A stretch of 6,201 nucleotides of DNA from Saprospiraceae bacterium (lineage in GTDB: Bacteria > Bacteroidota > Bacteroidia > Chitinophagales > Saprospiraceae): contig JALVEG010000004.1 of NCBI GenBank assembly GCA_027031145.1, forward strand, positions 1 to 6,201. Direction: 5' to 3'. Position 1 is the first letter of the stretch. Each line of letters begins with the position of its first letter. Of the stretch, positions 1 to 6,003 are shown one piece after another. The translations under genes were made by a program, and so were the position numbers. Under the pieces are notes generated by a model. It was not told where the DNA came from, made no database searches, and saw nothing but the letters and a program-made list of their open reading frames with translations.

Positions 1-34
1 ATCGGTGTTCAAATATTAATCCTTGTTCGATATT
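1..34. repeat. possible dispersed intergenic repeat, cut by window edge
   Basis: The first bases contain CCTTGTTCGATATT preceded by GGTGTTCAAATATTAAT. From memory, strings of this kind (a TTCAATATT-like run followed by CCTTGTTCGATATT) recur between genes in many Bacteroidota genomes. The rest of the stretch downstream of era (35-153) has no convincing gene, no terminator-like stem with a T-run, and only an isolated 8-bp palindrome GGCATGCC at 92-99. The assignment is by recall and the copy is incomplete, so confidence is low. Confidence 0.3.
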
Positions 35-153
35 ATTTTTGTTCTCCTCTGTTAATTATTTGCCGAAAGATAACAACTGTATAACCACAATGGCATGCCT
101 GCAAGTTATAATTTATCAATAAAATATCCTGAAGCTTTTTTATCTAAATTGCA

Positions 154-1041
154 TCAATACCCGAATTTTTTAAGACTATTTTCATTATCTCGCCAGTTTT
201 CCAGGGTTTTTACATACAGTTCCAGATGAACTCTTTTGCCGAGAAATTCTTCAATGTCTTTGCGTGCTTCAATACCGAGTTGCTTTATCTTTTCTCCTCC
301 TTTACCGATAATTATCTGCTTCTGGGTCTTTCTGGAAACGTAGATATTTGCCCTGATGAAGATAAACGGAGCTCCTCTTTTTTCTGTTTCCTTCCATTCT
401 TCGACAGCGACTTCGACAGAGTAGGGGACTTCCTGACGAAACAATAACAATATCTTTTCTCTTATTATCTCTTCGATAAAAAATCTTTCGGTTTTATCGG
501 TAAACTGATCTTTTGGATAATATGCAGGTCCTTCGGGCAGGATAGATTTTATTTTATCGATAATCGAATCTGTATTGAAACCAAGTTTTGCAGAGATCAC
601 AAAAACATCGTCGAAATCTATTATTTCTTTCCATTTTTCGATTAATTCCGCAATTTTTTCCTGATCACCAAGATCCATTTTGTTGATAATAAGAAATTTA
701 GACACCTTGGATTTTTTAAGCTTATTCAAAAAGCTCTCATTATATACAAAATCATCAAAAATATCTACGATAAACAGGATAACATCTGCATCTTCAAATG
801 ACGAATAAACAAAATTATTCATAGATTTCTGCAATTGATAATGCGGCTGCTCTATGATACCGGGAGTATCGGAAAAAACGATCTGGTATTCATCATCATT
901 GTATATTCCCAATATACGGTGCCTTGTAGTTTGAGGCTTGCTGGTGATGATAGACATTTTTTCGCCTATAAGATTGTTGAGCAAAGTGGATTTTCCCACA
1001 TTGGGTTTACCCATTATATTTACAAATCCTGATTTATGCAT
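154..1041 (-). CDS. era: GTPase Era (ribosome assembly)
   Basis: Era is a GTPase that binds the 3' end of 16S rRNA and helps 30S subunit maturation; it acts in the cytoplasm and at the membrane. At 295 residues it has the normal family length. The GTPase domain shows G1 GKPNVGKST (11-19), the G2 region PQTTRHRI (36-43), G3 DTPG (58-61), G4 NKMD (120-123) and G5 SAK (150-152). The C-terminal KH RNA-binding domain runs from about 205 to 285 with its GKGG loop at 246-249. All key residues are present, so it should be functional. The start ATG lies one base after the stop of the upstream gene (TAA-T-ATG), which suggests translational coupling as the last gene of the lepA transcript. No Shine-Dalgarno is visible. 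I see no clear terminator after it. Confidence 0.97.
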   Translation of the reverse strand: MHKSGFVNIMGKPNVGKSTLLNNLIGEKMSIITSKPQTTRHRILGIYNDDEYQIVFSDTPGIIEQPHYQLQKSMNNFVYSSFEDADVILFIVDIFDDFVYNESFLNKLKKSKVSKFLIINKMDLGDQEKIAELIEKWKEIIDFDDVFVISAKLGFNTDSIIDKIKSILPEGPAYYPKDQFTDKTERFFIEEIIREKILLLFRQEVPYSVEVAVEEWKETEKRGAPFIFIRANIYVSRKTQKQIIIGKGGEKIKQLGIEARKDIEEFLGKRVHLELYVKTLENWRDNENSLKKFGY

Positions 1042-1042
1042 A

Positions 1043-1624
1043 TTATTTTAATCTTTTAATTTTCTCTGAAATAAATTTATCTATCGCTTCAAAAAACATA
1101 TCCGGTTTCATCAATCTCCATTCCATATCATTGATCTCACCGGGCATATTGATATAATATTCCAGATTGTAATGAAGCATCTCTTGTCTGACGTGGTCAA
1201 GCATATTGATGTTAATGATCCAGCCTTCATCTTCTTTGACATCATCATACCATTCCTGATAATAACTGTCATCACCACCATGAAAGTTCAAAACATTGTC
1301 ACTTATTAAAATAAACTTGTTGATACCTTCTTTAATCAGGTGGTCGCAGATATTCCTTTTAAGGAACATTATATCGTTATAAAGCACATCATTCCATTCA
1401 CTCATAAGTTCTATGATAACGTATCTTTTTTGATAATTTGTAAACAGGATCTTAATATACAAGGTAGCTGAACCGAAATCATCCCATTGCGGATGGATAT
1501 AATAATTGTAAATGGAATTGGAAAATCCAAATTCATCATAAGTTCTGCCATAGAAAGGAGATCTTTCATCATCTTCGGCAGTATATTCATCACGCCATCT
1601 AAAAAAAGGTTCTATATCATGCAT
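1043..1624 (-). CDS. conserved Bacteroidota protein of unknown function between lepA and era
   Basis: This encodes a 193-residue soluble protein with no signal peptide or membrane segment. It is rich in acidic and aromatic residues: the N-terminus reads MHDIEPFFRWRDEYTAEDDERS, followed by FYGRTYDEF and IYNYYIHPQWDDFGS (about 38-52). Later segments include EWNDVLYNDI, KFILISDNVLNFH (about 103-115), the acidic YYQEWYDDVKEDEGW and a basic C-terminal tail EKIKRLK. I recognise it from memory as a conserved hypothetical in Bacteroidota but know no function. I see no P-loop, metal-binding Cys cluster or other named motif. It begins 12 bp after lepA and ends 1 bp before era, so it is almost certainly co-transcribed and coupled with both. 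That context makes a role in translation or ribosome assembly plausible, which is inference only. Confidence 0.9.
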   Translation of the reverse strand: MHDIEPFFRWRDEYTAEDDERSPFYGRTYDEFGFSNSIYNYYIHPQWDDFGSATLYIKILFTNYQKRYVIIELMSEWNDVLYNDIMFLKRNICDHLIKEGINKFILISDNVLNFHGGDDSYYQEWYDDVKEDEGWIININMLDHVRQEMLHYNLEYYINMPGEINDMEWRLMKPDMFFEAIDKFISEKIKRLK

Positions 1625-1636
1625 TGGAAATATGCT

Positions 1637-3430
1637 TTAATCATCGAATTTCAATACTTCTATAAAAGCCTTTTGCGGTACCTGAACGGAACCGAATTGT
1701 CTCATACGTTTTTTACCTTTTTTCTGTTTTTCCAAAAGTTTTCTTTTACGAGTAATATCCCCTCCGTAACATTTTGCCGTAACGTCTTTTCTAAGTGCAG
1801 AAAGTGTTTCACGAGCTATTACGTTTTGTCCAATCGCTGCCTGAATCGCAATTTTGAATTGTTGCTTTGGTAATAGTTCTTTAAGCTTTTTAACCATTTT
1901 CCTGCCCATTGGCTGGGATTTGCTGCGATGTATTAATGTCGAAAAAGCATCTACTTTTTCACCGTTTAGCAAAATATCCATTTTCACCAGATCAGATCGT
2001 CTGAAGTCTTTTGTAGTATAATCAAATGAGGCATAACCCCTGGAAATAGACTTTAATTTGTCATAAAAATCCAATACGATTTCGGCCAGCGGCATATCAA
2101 ACATCATTTCAACCCTGTCCTGTGTAAGGTAATGTTGATTGCTCAAAACACCTCTTTTGTCCAGACAAAGATTCATTATGGGGCCAATATATTCAGGTTT
2201 TGTGATTATTTGAGCTTCGATATATGGTTCTTCGACATAATTCAGATTGGTAGGGTCGGGCAGGTCATTTGGAGTATGGATGATCAGTTTTTCACCTCTT
2301 GTAGTATAGGCATAGTAAGTAACGTTGGGAACAGTGGTAAGTACTTCCTGATCATATTCCCTTGACAATCTTTCCTGTACTATTTCCAGATGCAATAATC
2401 CCAGAAATCCGCATCTAAAGCCGAATCCTAAAGCATTGGATGTTTCAGGTTCCCAAACCAAAGCAGCATCATTCAACTGAAGTTTTTCCATACTATCCCT
2501 CAGATCTTCATAGTCGTCATTGTCCATAGGATAAATACCGGCAAATACCATTGGCTTTACATCCTCAAATCCCTGGACCGGTTCATCTGCAGGATTATCG
2601 ACCTGAATTATGGTATCACCGACTTTTATCTCTCTTGATTCTTTTATCCCGGTGATAATATATCCTACATTTCCTGCACTTAGTTCATTTTTCGGCACTT
2701 GCTCCATTTGCAAAATGCCTATTTCATCAGCGTTATATTCTTTACCTGTATGATAAAAACGAACTTTATCACCTTTTTTGATACTACCGTTGAATATTCT
2801 GAAGTATGCGATCACCCCTCTGAAAGAATTGAAAACGGAATCAAAAATAAGTGCCTGCAAAGGTGCATCAGGATCACCTGTCGGAGCCGGTATTTTGTTT
2901 ACTATTGCTTCCAGAATACCTTCTATTCCTTCTCCTGTTTTTCCGCTTGCCAGCAATATATCTTCCAGTTCACAACCGATAAGATCCAGTATTTGCTCCT
3001 GAACTTCATCGATCATGGCATTGGGCATATCTATTTTATTGATAACAGGAATTATTTCCAAGTCATTTTCTATCGCAAGATATAGATTGGATATTGTCTG
3101 CGCCTGTATCCCCTGCGTGGCATCCACTATCAACAATGCTCCTTCACATGCAGCAATTGACCTGGACACTTCATAGGAAAAATCCACATGTCCGGGAGTA
3201 TCTATCAGATTAAGCGTATAAATATCATCATCTTTTCGATCATAATACATCTGAATTGCATGACTTTTGATAGTAATTCCTCTTTCTCTTTCCAGATCCA
3301 TATTATCCAGAGCCTGGTTTTGCATATCCCTCTCCGAAATGGTATGGGTATATTCCAGCAATCTGTCTGACAGTGTGCTTTTACCATGATCTATATGTGC
3401 GATCACACAAAAATTTCTTATATTCTTCAT
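1637..3430 (-). CDS. lepA: elongation factor 4 (LepA), translational GTPase
   Basis: LepA/EF4 is a ribosome-associated GTPase related to EF-G, linked to back-translocation and to translation initiation or 30S biogenesis. Numbered from MKNIRNF, motifs are G1 AHIDHGKST (11-19), G2 RGIT (50-53), G3 DTPGH (77-81) and G4 NKID (131-134). These are followed by EF-G-like domains and the LepA-specific C-terminal domain, recognisable by DVTAKCYGGDITRKRKLLEK and by GKKRMRQFGSVQVPQKAF near the end. The length of 597 residues is normal. An in-frame ATG three codons upstream (at 3439, giving MDNMKN) would make 600. I prefer 3430 because the family conserves an MKNIRNF start and the promoter's likely transcription start falls only a few bases before 3439. 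It is the first gene of the lepA-unknown-era transcript. Confidence 0.97.
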   Translation of the reverse strand: MKNIRNFCVIAHIDHGKSTLSDRLLEYTHTISERDMQNQALDNMDLERERGITIKSHAIQMYYDRKDDDIYTLNLIDTPGHVDFSYEVSRSIAACEGALLIVDATQGIQAQTISNLYLAIENDLEIIPVINKIDMPNAMIDEVQEQILDLIGCELEDILLASGKTGEGIEGILEAIVNKIPAPTGDPDAPLQALIFDSVFNSFRGVIAYFRIFNGSIKKGDKVRFYHTGKEYNADEIGILQMEQVPKNELSAGNVGYIITGIKESREIKVGDTIIQVDNPADEPVQGFEDVKPMVFAGIYPMDNDDYEDLRDSMEKLQLNDAALVWEPETSNALGFGFRCGFLGLLHLEIVQERLSREYDQEVLTTVPNVTYYAYTTRGEKLIIHTPNDLPDPTNLNYVEEPYIEAQIITKPEYIGPIMNLCLDKRGVLSNQHYLTQDRVEMMFDMPLAEIVLDFYDKLKSISRGYASFDYTTKDFRRSDLVKMDILLNGEKVDAFSTLIHRSKSQPMGRKMVKKLKELLPKQQFKIAIQAAIGQNVIARETLSALRKDVTAKCYGGDITRKRKLLEKQKKGKKRMRQFGSVQVPQKAFIEVLKFDD

Positions 3431-3446
3431 ATTATCCATAGAAATG

Positions 3447-3476
3447 CAAAGATACTCAATGAAATTGAATATTCAA
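3447..3476 (-). promoter_or_regulatory. Bacteroidota-type promoter for lepA operon
   Basis: On the minus strand a perfect TAnnTTTG box (TATCTTTG, 3447-3454) is separated by 19 bp from a TTG (3474-3476), matching the known Bacteroidota -7/-33 arrangement. The expected transcription start, about 5-7 bases past the box, is around 3440-3442. This leaves almost no leader before the ATG at 3439 and about 10-12 bases before the ATG at 3430. It is the best promoter match in the window. Confidence 0.65.
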
Positions 3477-3478
3477 TT
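3463..3478. promoter_or_regulatory. perfect 16-bp palindrome over the lepA -33 element
   Basis: AATTGAATATTCAATT is perfectly self-complementary and covers the -33 TTG of the lepA promoter. Its position would suit an operator for a dimeric regulator. It is made almost wholly of A and T in an AT-rich spacer, so chance is a real alternative. Confidence 0.3.
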
Positions 3479-3508
3479 ATTTAATAAAATTGATTTGTGA
3501 TTGAGCTT

Positions 3509-3823
3509 TTAAGTTAGAATTAATTCCTTATCAGAATCTATTTTTACAGTTAATTTGACTTTTGCTCCCAATGCTTCTAATGCTTTAAGAACTGTTCCTA
3601 TTCTGAAATTTTTTGTATTATTTTCCAGTTTTGATATTTGGGACTTTTGAACACCAATAAGTTTACCCAGCTGATCCTGGGTTAGATTCTTCTTTTTTCT
3701 GGCATCCTTTATTATGGTACCTAATATATCTATCTTCAAATCATATTCGAAGTTTTCTCTTTCCGGTGTTCCTTTTTTACCAATAATTTGGTCTGTTAAT
3801 TCATCTATGGAAGTAAGTTTCAT
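3509..3823 (-). CDS. HigA-like antitoxin, XRE-family helix-turn-helix protein
   Basis: This 104-residue protein carries an XRE/HTH_3 DNA-binding domain at about 34-90: IIKDARKKKNLTQDQLGKLIG, then VQKSQISKLENN as the recognition region. It ends in ALEALGAKVKLTVKI, a pattern typical of antitoxins paired with RelE/HigB toxins. Such antitoxins neutralise the toxin by direct binding and repress their own operon. The start ATG at 3823 overlaps the toxin stop (ATGA, 4 bp), the usual toxin-first HigBA layout. The frame is complete although the upstream toxin gene is disrupted, so the protein is now an orphan. Ribosomes reading the truncated toxin stop inside the inserted element, so translation must start independently, and transcription must pass through the element or start inside it. 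I leave the symbol blank because the subfamily is not certain. Confidence 0.88.
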   Translation of the reverse strand: MKLTSIDELTDQIIGKKGTPERENFEYDLKIDILGTIIKDARKKKNLTQDQLGKLIGVQKSQISKLENNTKNFRIGTVLKALEALGAKVKLTVKIDSDKELILT

Positions 3824-4012
3824 AATCTATTATTTAAATATTTTTTTCTGATTTCTTCTGCTTTTGTTATCTCTGACCTGGGCGTTTTGTTAGTTTTTTT
3901 AACAAAACCATGAGTGCAAACTATAAATGATTTTTTATTATTATCCCAAAATGCTAAAAGTCTTATCTGAGTTTGTCTATGTCTTGCTCTAAATTCCCAA
4001 ATATCTTTCGTT

Positions 4013-4020
4013 AATTTTTT
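4013..4020. repeat. 8-bp target-site duplication, left copy
   Basis: AATTTTTT directly abuts the left end of the inserted element and is repeated at 4183-4190 directly after its right end. Eight bases is the duplication length known for IS66-family transposition. The T-run makes a chance match easier, but exact abutment at both ends and the restored reading frame support it. Confidence 0.8.
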
Positions 4021-4182
4021 GTAACTACTCAGGTAGAATCATTTTGATTGAAAAAACCTTTTTTTTCGCCATATTTCAGCTATTTTTTTTGACGTAGCTC
4101 CACTATGCCTTCAAAAAATAAGCTTCATCTGGCAAAAAAATCAAATTTTTTCATTTCAAAAGCATCCTACCTGAGTAGTTAC
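4021..4182. mobile_element. 162-bp IS66-like MITE (non-autonomous foldback element)
   Basis: The element is bounded by perfect 16-bp inverted repeats, GTAACTACTCAGGTAG at 4021-4036 and its complement at 4167-4182, flanked by AATTTTTT on both sides. GTAA termini and 8-bp duplications are the known hallmarks of the IS66 family. The similarity between the two halves extends beyond the 16 bp: both continue with an A/G-AT-n-n-TTTTGA-type stretch, an A-run, a T-run, GCC, and a TATTTTTTTTGA or TATTTTTTGA block close to the centre. Nearly the whole element can therefore fold into one imperfect hairpin centred near 4101. No transposase is encoded; the longest minus-strand frame of note is a 15-residue MAKKKVFSIKMILPE ending in the terminal repeat. 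It would need an IS66 transposase elsewhere in the genome. Orientation cannot be assigned. Confidence 0.85.
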
Positions 4183-4190
4183 AATTTTTT
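4183..4190. repeat. 8-bp target-site duplication, right copy
   Basis: AATTTTTT immediately follows the right terminal repeat and matches 4013-4020. On the coding strand it reads AAAAAATT, within the toxin's Lys-Lys-Leu codons; one copy is needed to restore the toxin frame. Confidence 0.8.
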
Positions 4191-4326
4191 TAATAGTTTT
4201 GGATCATTTATTTCTCTGGATTTTTGAATATTGTATGCTATTTTATTTTGAAGTTTAATATCTAAACTTAAAATGAATGCCTTTGCCTCATCTGTAAAAA
4301 AGACATCAAATTTCTTATCCATATAT

Positions 4327-4339
4327 TTATAATTTATAA
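4327..4339. promoter_or_regulatory. possible operator upstream of the toxin start
   Basis: A 13-bp near-palindrome, read on the minus strand as TTATAA-A-TTATAA, lies between the candidate -7 box and the toxin ATG. Toxin-antitoxin loci are normally repressed by the antitoxin at such sites. The sequence is pure A/T, so the call is weak. Confidence 0.25.
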
Positions 4340-4367
4340 CAAAGTAAATATATAAAAAGTTTCCCAA
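4340..4367 (-). promoter_or_regulatory. candidate promoter of the toxin-antitoxin locus
   Basis: On the minus strand TTACTTTG (4340-4347) matches TAnnTTTG except at the second base, and a TTG (4365-4367) lies 17 bp upstream. The expected start of transcription is around 4333, just before the toxin ATG at 4322. This supports 4322 over 4367 as the toxin start. Confidence 0.4.
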
Positions 4368-4442
4368 TCAGGAAATTATTTGCTTTTTTGCTATTCTATT
4401 ACCATAAAATAAAACACCGAGTGAAATAATCAAACAAGGCAT
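4368..4442 (-). CDS. possible 24-residue membrane peptide coupled to the upstream membrane protein
   Basis: The frame encodes MPCLIISLGVLFYGNRIAKKQIIS. Its ATG overlaps the TAA stop of the preceding gene (TAATG), a common arrangement for translational re-initiation. The peptide has a short hydrophobic helix (about 3-14) followed by basic residues, like one membrane segment with a positive-inside end. It may be a real small protein, or the fourth membrane segment of the upstream protein separated by a frameshift. Such a short frame can also occur by chance. Confidence 0.3.
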   Translation of the reverse strand: MPCLIISLGVLFYGNRIAKKQIIS

Positions 4443-4738
4443 TAAGCCTGTTGAAAATGATTCTGGAATTCCACTATTATCATGGCAGCAATAATATATA
4501 TGATCATCCCAAATCCGAATTTTAACATTCGTTCATAGCCTTGCATATTTTTTGTTAGAATTACAATAAAAAACGGAATAAAAAAGCTTAAAAGAAACGC
4601 TCCTAACCGGCTGTTGAGATTTGCATTGGAATCCAGGGTTAAATATCCTGTTATTGAAATAATAACAAGATTTAAAACCAATAGAAAAAAGTAATTAATA
4701 AGATTATTTGCTAATGAACTTGGTTTTGCTAACTCCAT
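4442..4738 (-). CDS. small three-helix membrane protein, function unknown
   Basis: The 98-residue product is strongly hydrophobic, with predicted membrane segments at about 14-34 (INYFFLLVLNLVIISITGYL), 45-62 (LGAFLLSFFIPFFIVILT) and 72-90 (LKFGFGMIIYIIAAMIIVEF). A short charged loop KNMQGYERM joins the last two. I see no enzymatic motif and do not recognise the family. It starts 128 bp after the 236-residue gene on the same strand. I found no convincing promoter of its own, so it may be on that gene's transcript. A hydrophobic 24-residue frame overlaps its stop. Confidence 0.65.
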   Translation of the reverse strand: MELAKPSSLANNLINYFFLLVLNLVIISITGYLTLDSNANLNSRLGAFLLSFFIPFFIVILTKNMQGYERMLKFGFGMIIYIIAAMIIVEFQNHFQQA

Positions 4739-4866
4739 AATATAATATTAATAAAATGTGAATAATCAGATGGATTGTTTTTGGGTAAAAGCCCTAAAAA
4801 TCATAATAGAACTCTGCTTTATACATGGTTTTTAGCGCAATTTGCAGTACCTAAGAAGAAACAACC

Positions 4867-5577
4867 CTAAAAATACCGGTCTATCTCCTTATAATACAAA
4901 TCTTTTATCTCTTTGAGAAGTTCTTCTGATATACCGGGTTTGAAAACACGGATCATATCTTTGACAGTATAGCTTTTGAAAAACACACCGAGAACCACAT
5001 CAAAATTGCGATTGCTGATATTGTTCTTTATTCTCATAGTTATCTTTCTGAATAATTCCCAGTTGAGATGATGAGGAATAACGATGTAATACATATGATC
5101 TATTTTTACATCTTTATAGATGTTCTCTTCTATTTTCTGTACATCATAAAATTTACTTACTTTGATAGTAACCGTAAGATCATCTTTCATGGATCTTTTC
5201 TTCATAAATTCAAAGCCCTCTTCTGCATAAGCATGCTGAATAACAGGAACTTCACTATATGAAGGCAAACCTTTTAATCTTATTGCATCAAATTGATTGT
5301 TTCCTATCCAGATAGTTGCAGAGGATCCGATCATATTATAATCAGTGAATTTATTGATCTTGTCGGATGCCCTCAATATTTTTTCCCATGAATATTTCTT
5401 TTTTGTCACAAGCAATATTGATCTGGGCTTGGAATTTTCGATCATAGGCATTCCATGGTATCCGGGGAAAGGATGATTGACATTGACCACAAAAGTATTG
5501 GGCATAATATTATGTCTTAAAAATCCAACTTGTTCTTCTTTAATGGTATATCCTGTTACTTCAAATATTTTTTCCAT
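4867..5577 (-). CDS. 236-residue protein of unknown function
   Basis: I do not recognise this protein. It has no signal peptide and no membrane segment. Visible features are an N-terminal part with NVNHPFPGYHGMP (about 32-44), a basic KPRSILLVTKKKYSWEKIL stretch (about 50-68), SSATIWIGNNQFDAIRLKGL, and PVIQHAYAEEGFEFMKK in the middle. The C-terminal part is charged and helical, with IVIPHHLNWELFRKITMRIK, then FDVVLGVFFKSYTVKDMIRVF. The mix of aromatic and basic residues could suit nucleic-acid or partner binding, but no motif allows a function. The frame is long and uninterrupted with plausible codon use, so I regard it as real. It is transcribed away from sufB across a long AT-rich spacer. 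The ATG at 5577 has an A-rich leader and no Shine-Dalgarno. Confidence 0.8.
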   Translation of the reverse strand: MEKIFEVTGYTIKEEQVGFLRHNIMPNTFVVNVNHPFPGYHGMPMIENSKPRSILLVTKKKYSWEKILRASDKINKFTDYNMIGSSATIWIGNNQFDAIRLKGLPSYSEVPVIQHAYAEEGFEFMKKRSMKDDLTVTIKVSKFYDVQKIEENIYKDVKIDHMYYIVIPHHLNWELFRKITMRIKNNISNRNFDVVLGVFFKSYTVKDMIRVFKPGISEELLKEIKDLYYKEIDRYF

Positions 5578-6003
5578 ATTTATAAACTTTAATTTTTTTG
5601 AAAATTTCTATGATTCGTAAATATAGACAAAATATCTTATATCTCAAAAATTACTTTTTAAATATTGTTTATTTTTTCTGTTAATTGTCCGTAATAAGCA
5701 AATTATACTAATTACCTAAATAGGTTTTAGCTAAAAAATAATAATGTATCCGTTTAATTAGCAAAATCAAATTATAATAATTAATAAATTACAGACTAAA
5801 CTTCCCGAAATGCTAGTTCGAGTTATATTAAATAATTATTTAGTGAAAGAAAGAAGATAGATGAAATATAGCATTTTTGTTAGAATAATTTATCCCGAAT
5901 AAGCACAAATGTCTTTAATTGTCAAATTTCAAAACTTCATCATTTTTTTTAAACTTAACTCTGAAATCAGTTGTTGTTATGTTGATTAAAATGAAATTTG
6001 AGA
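5578..6003. other. AT-rich divergent intergenic region upstream of sufB
   Basis: This gap of about 430 bp separates two divergent genes and has no credible coding frame or RNA gene that I can see. It holds a candidate promoter for the leftward gene (5618-5647). Two adjoining palindromes are present: ACCTA-AA-TAGGT (5714-5725) and TTTTAGCTAAAA (5725-5736). For sufB the nearest -7-like sequence is CATTTTTG (5872-5879), which lacks the first T and a TTG at proper distance, so no sufB promoter is called. I do not recognise an Rrf2/IscR-type site. Confidence 0.5.
5618..5647 (-). promoter_or_regulatory. candidate promoter for the 236-residue gene
   Basis: On the minus strand TATATTTA (5618-5625) matches TAnnTTTG except for the last base, and a TTG within TTTTTG (5645-5647) lies 19 bp upstream. 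The spacing equals that of the lepA promoter. The predicted leader is about 35 bases. The base composition makes false matches easy. Confidence 0.35.

Larger units (their letters stand above)
3820..4322 (-). pseudogene. HigB/RelE-like toxin gene disrupted by a miniature insertion element
   Basis: The 5' part starts at ATG 4322 and encodes 47 residues (MDKKFDVFFTDEAKAFILSL ... NDPKLLKKL). It then hits a TAA supplied by the GTAA end of the inserted element (stop at 4179-4181). The 3' part lies between 3820 and 4012. Deleting the element plus one 8-bp target copy (170 bp) joins them into one 110-residue frame that continues LTKDIWEFRARHRQTQIRLL, then HGFVKKTNKTP and a basic C-terminus. This is the full signature of Gp49/HigB-like toxins of the RelE fold, which are ribosome-dependent mRNA interferases. 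The surviving fragment lacks the WEFR, IRLL and HGFxKK segments and is probably inactive. The insertion length is not a multiple of three, so readthrough would not rescue the frame. An upstream ATG at 4367 is possible but overlies the promoter. Confidence 0.88.

Noticed and set aside
92..99. GGCATGCC palindrome as an era terminator
   Set aside because: No loop and no following T-run on the minus strand; just an 8-bp self-complementary site.
1487..1873. Plus-strand 128-codon frame across the lepA end and the unknown gene
   Set aside because: It lies antisense to two well-supported genes and its product looks like low-complexity shadow sequence.
2699..3085. Plus-strand 128-codon frame inside lepA
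   Set aside because: Antisense shadow of the conserved LepA domains with no recognisable product.
4037..4072. 15-residue frame MAKKKVFSIKMILPE inside the MITE as a gene
   Set aside because: Too short and within the foldback arm; probably chance or a relic of the parent element.
4021..4182. Single CRISPR-like repeat or attachment site
   Set aside because: There is one copy only, ends are inverted rather than direct, and the flanking 8-bp duplication shows transposition.
4778..4800. Hairpin TTTTT-GGG-TAAAAG-CCC-T-AAAAA as a terminator between the 236- and 98-residue genes
   Set aside because: Only three G-C pairs, a bulge, and no T-run after the stem on either strand; too weak to call.
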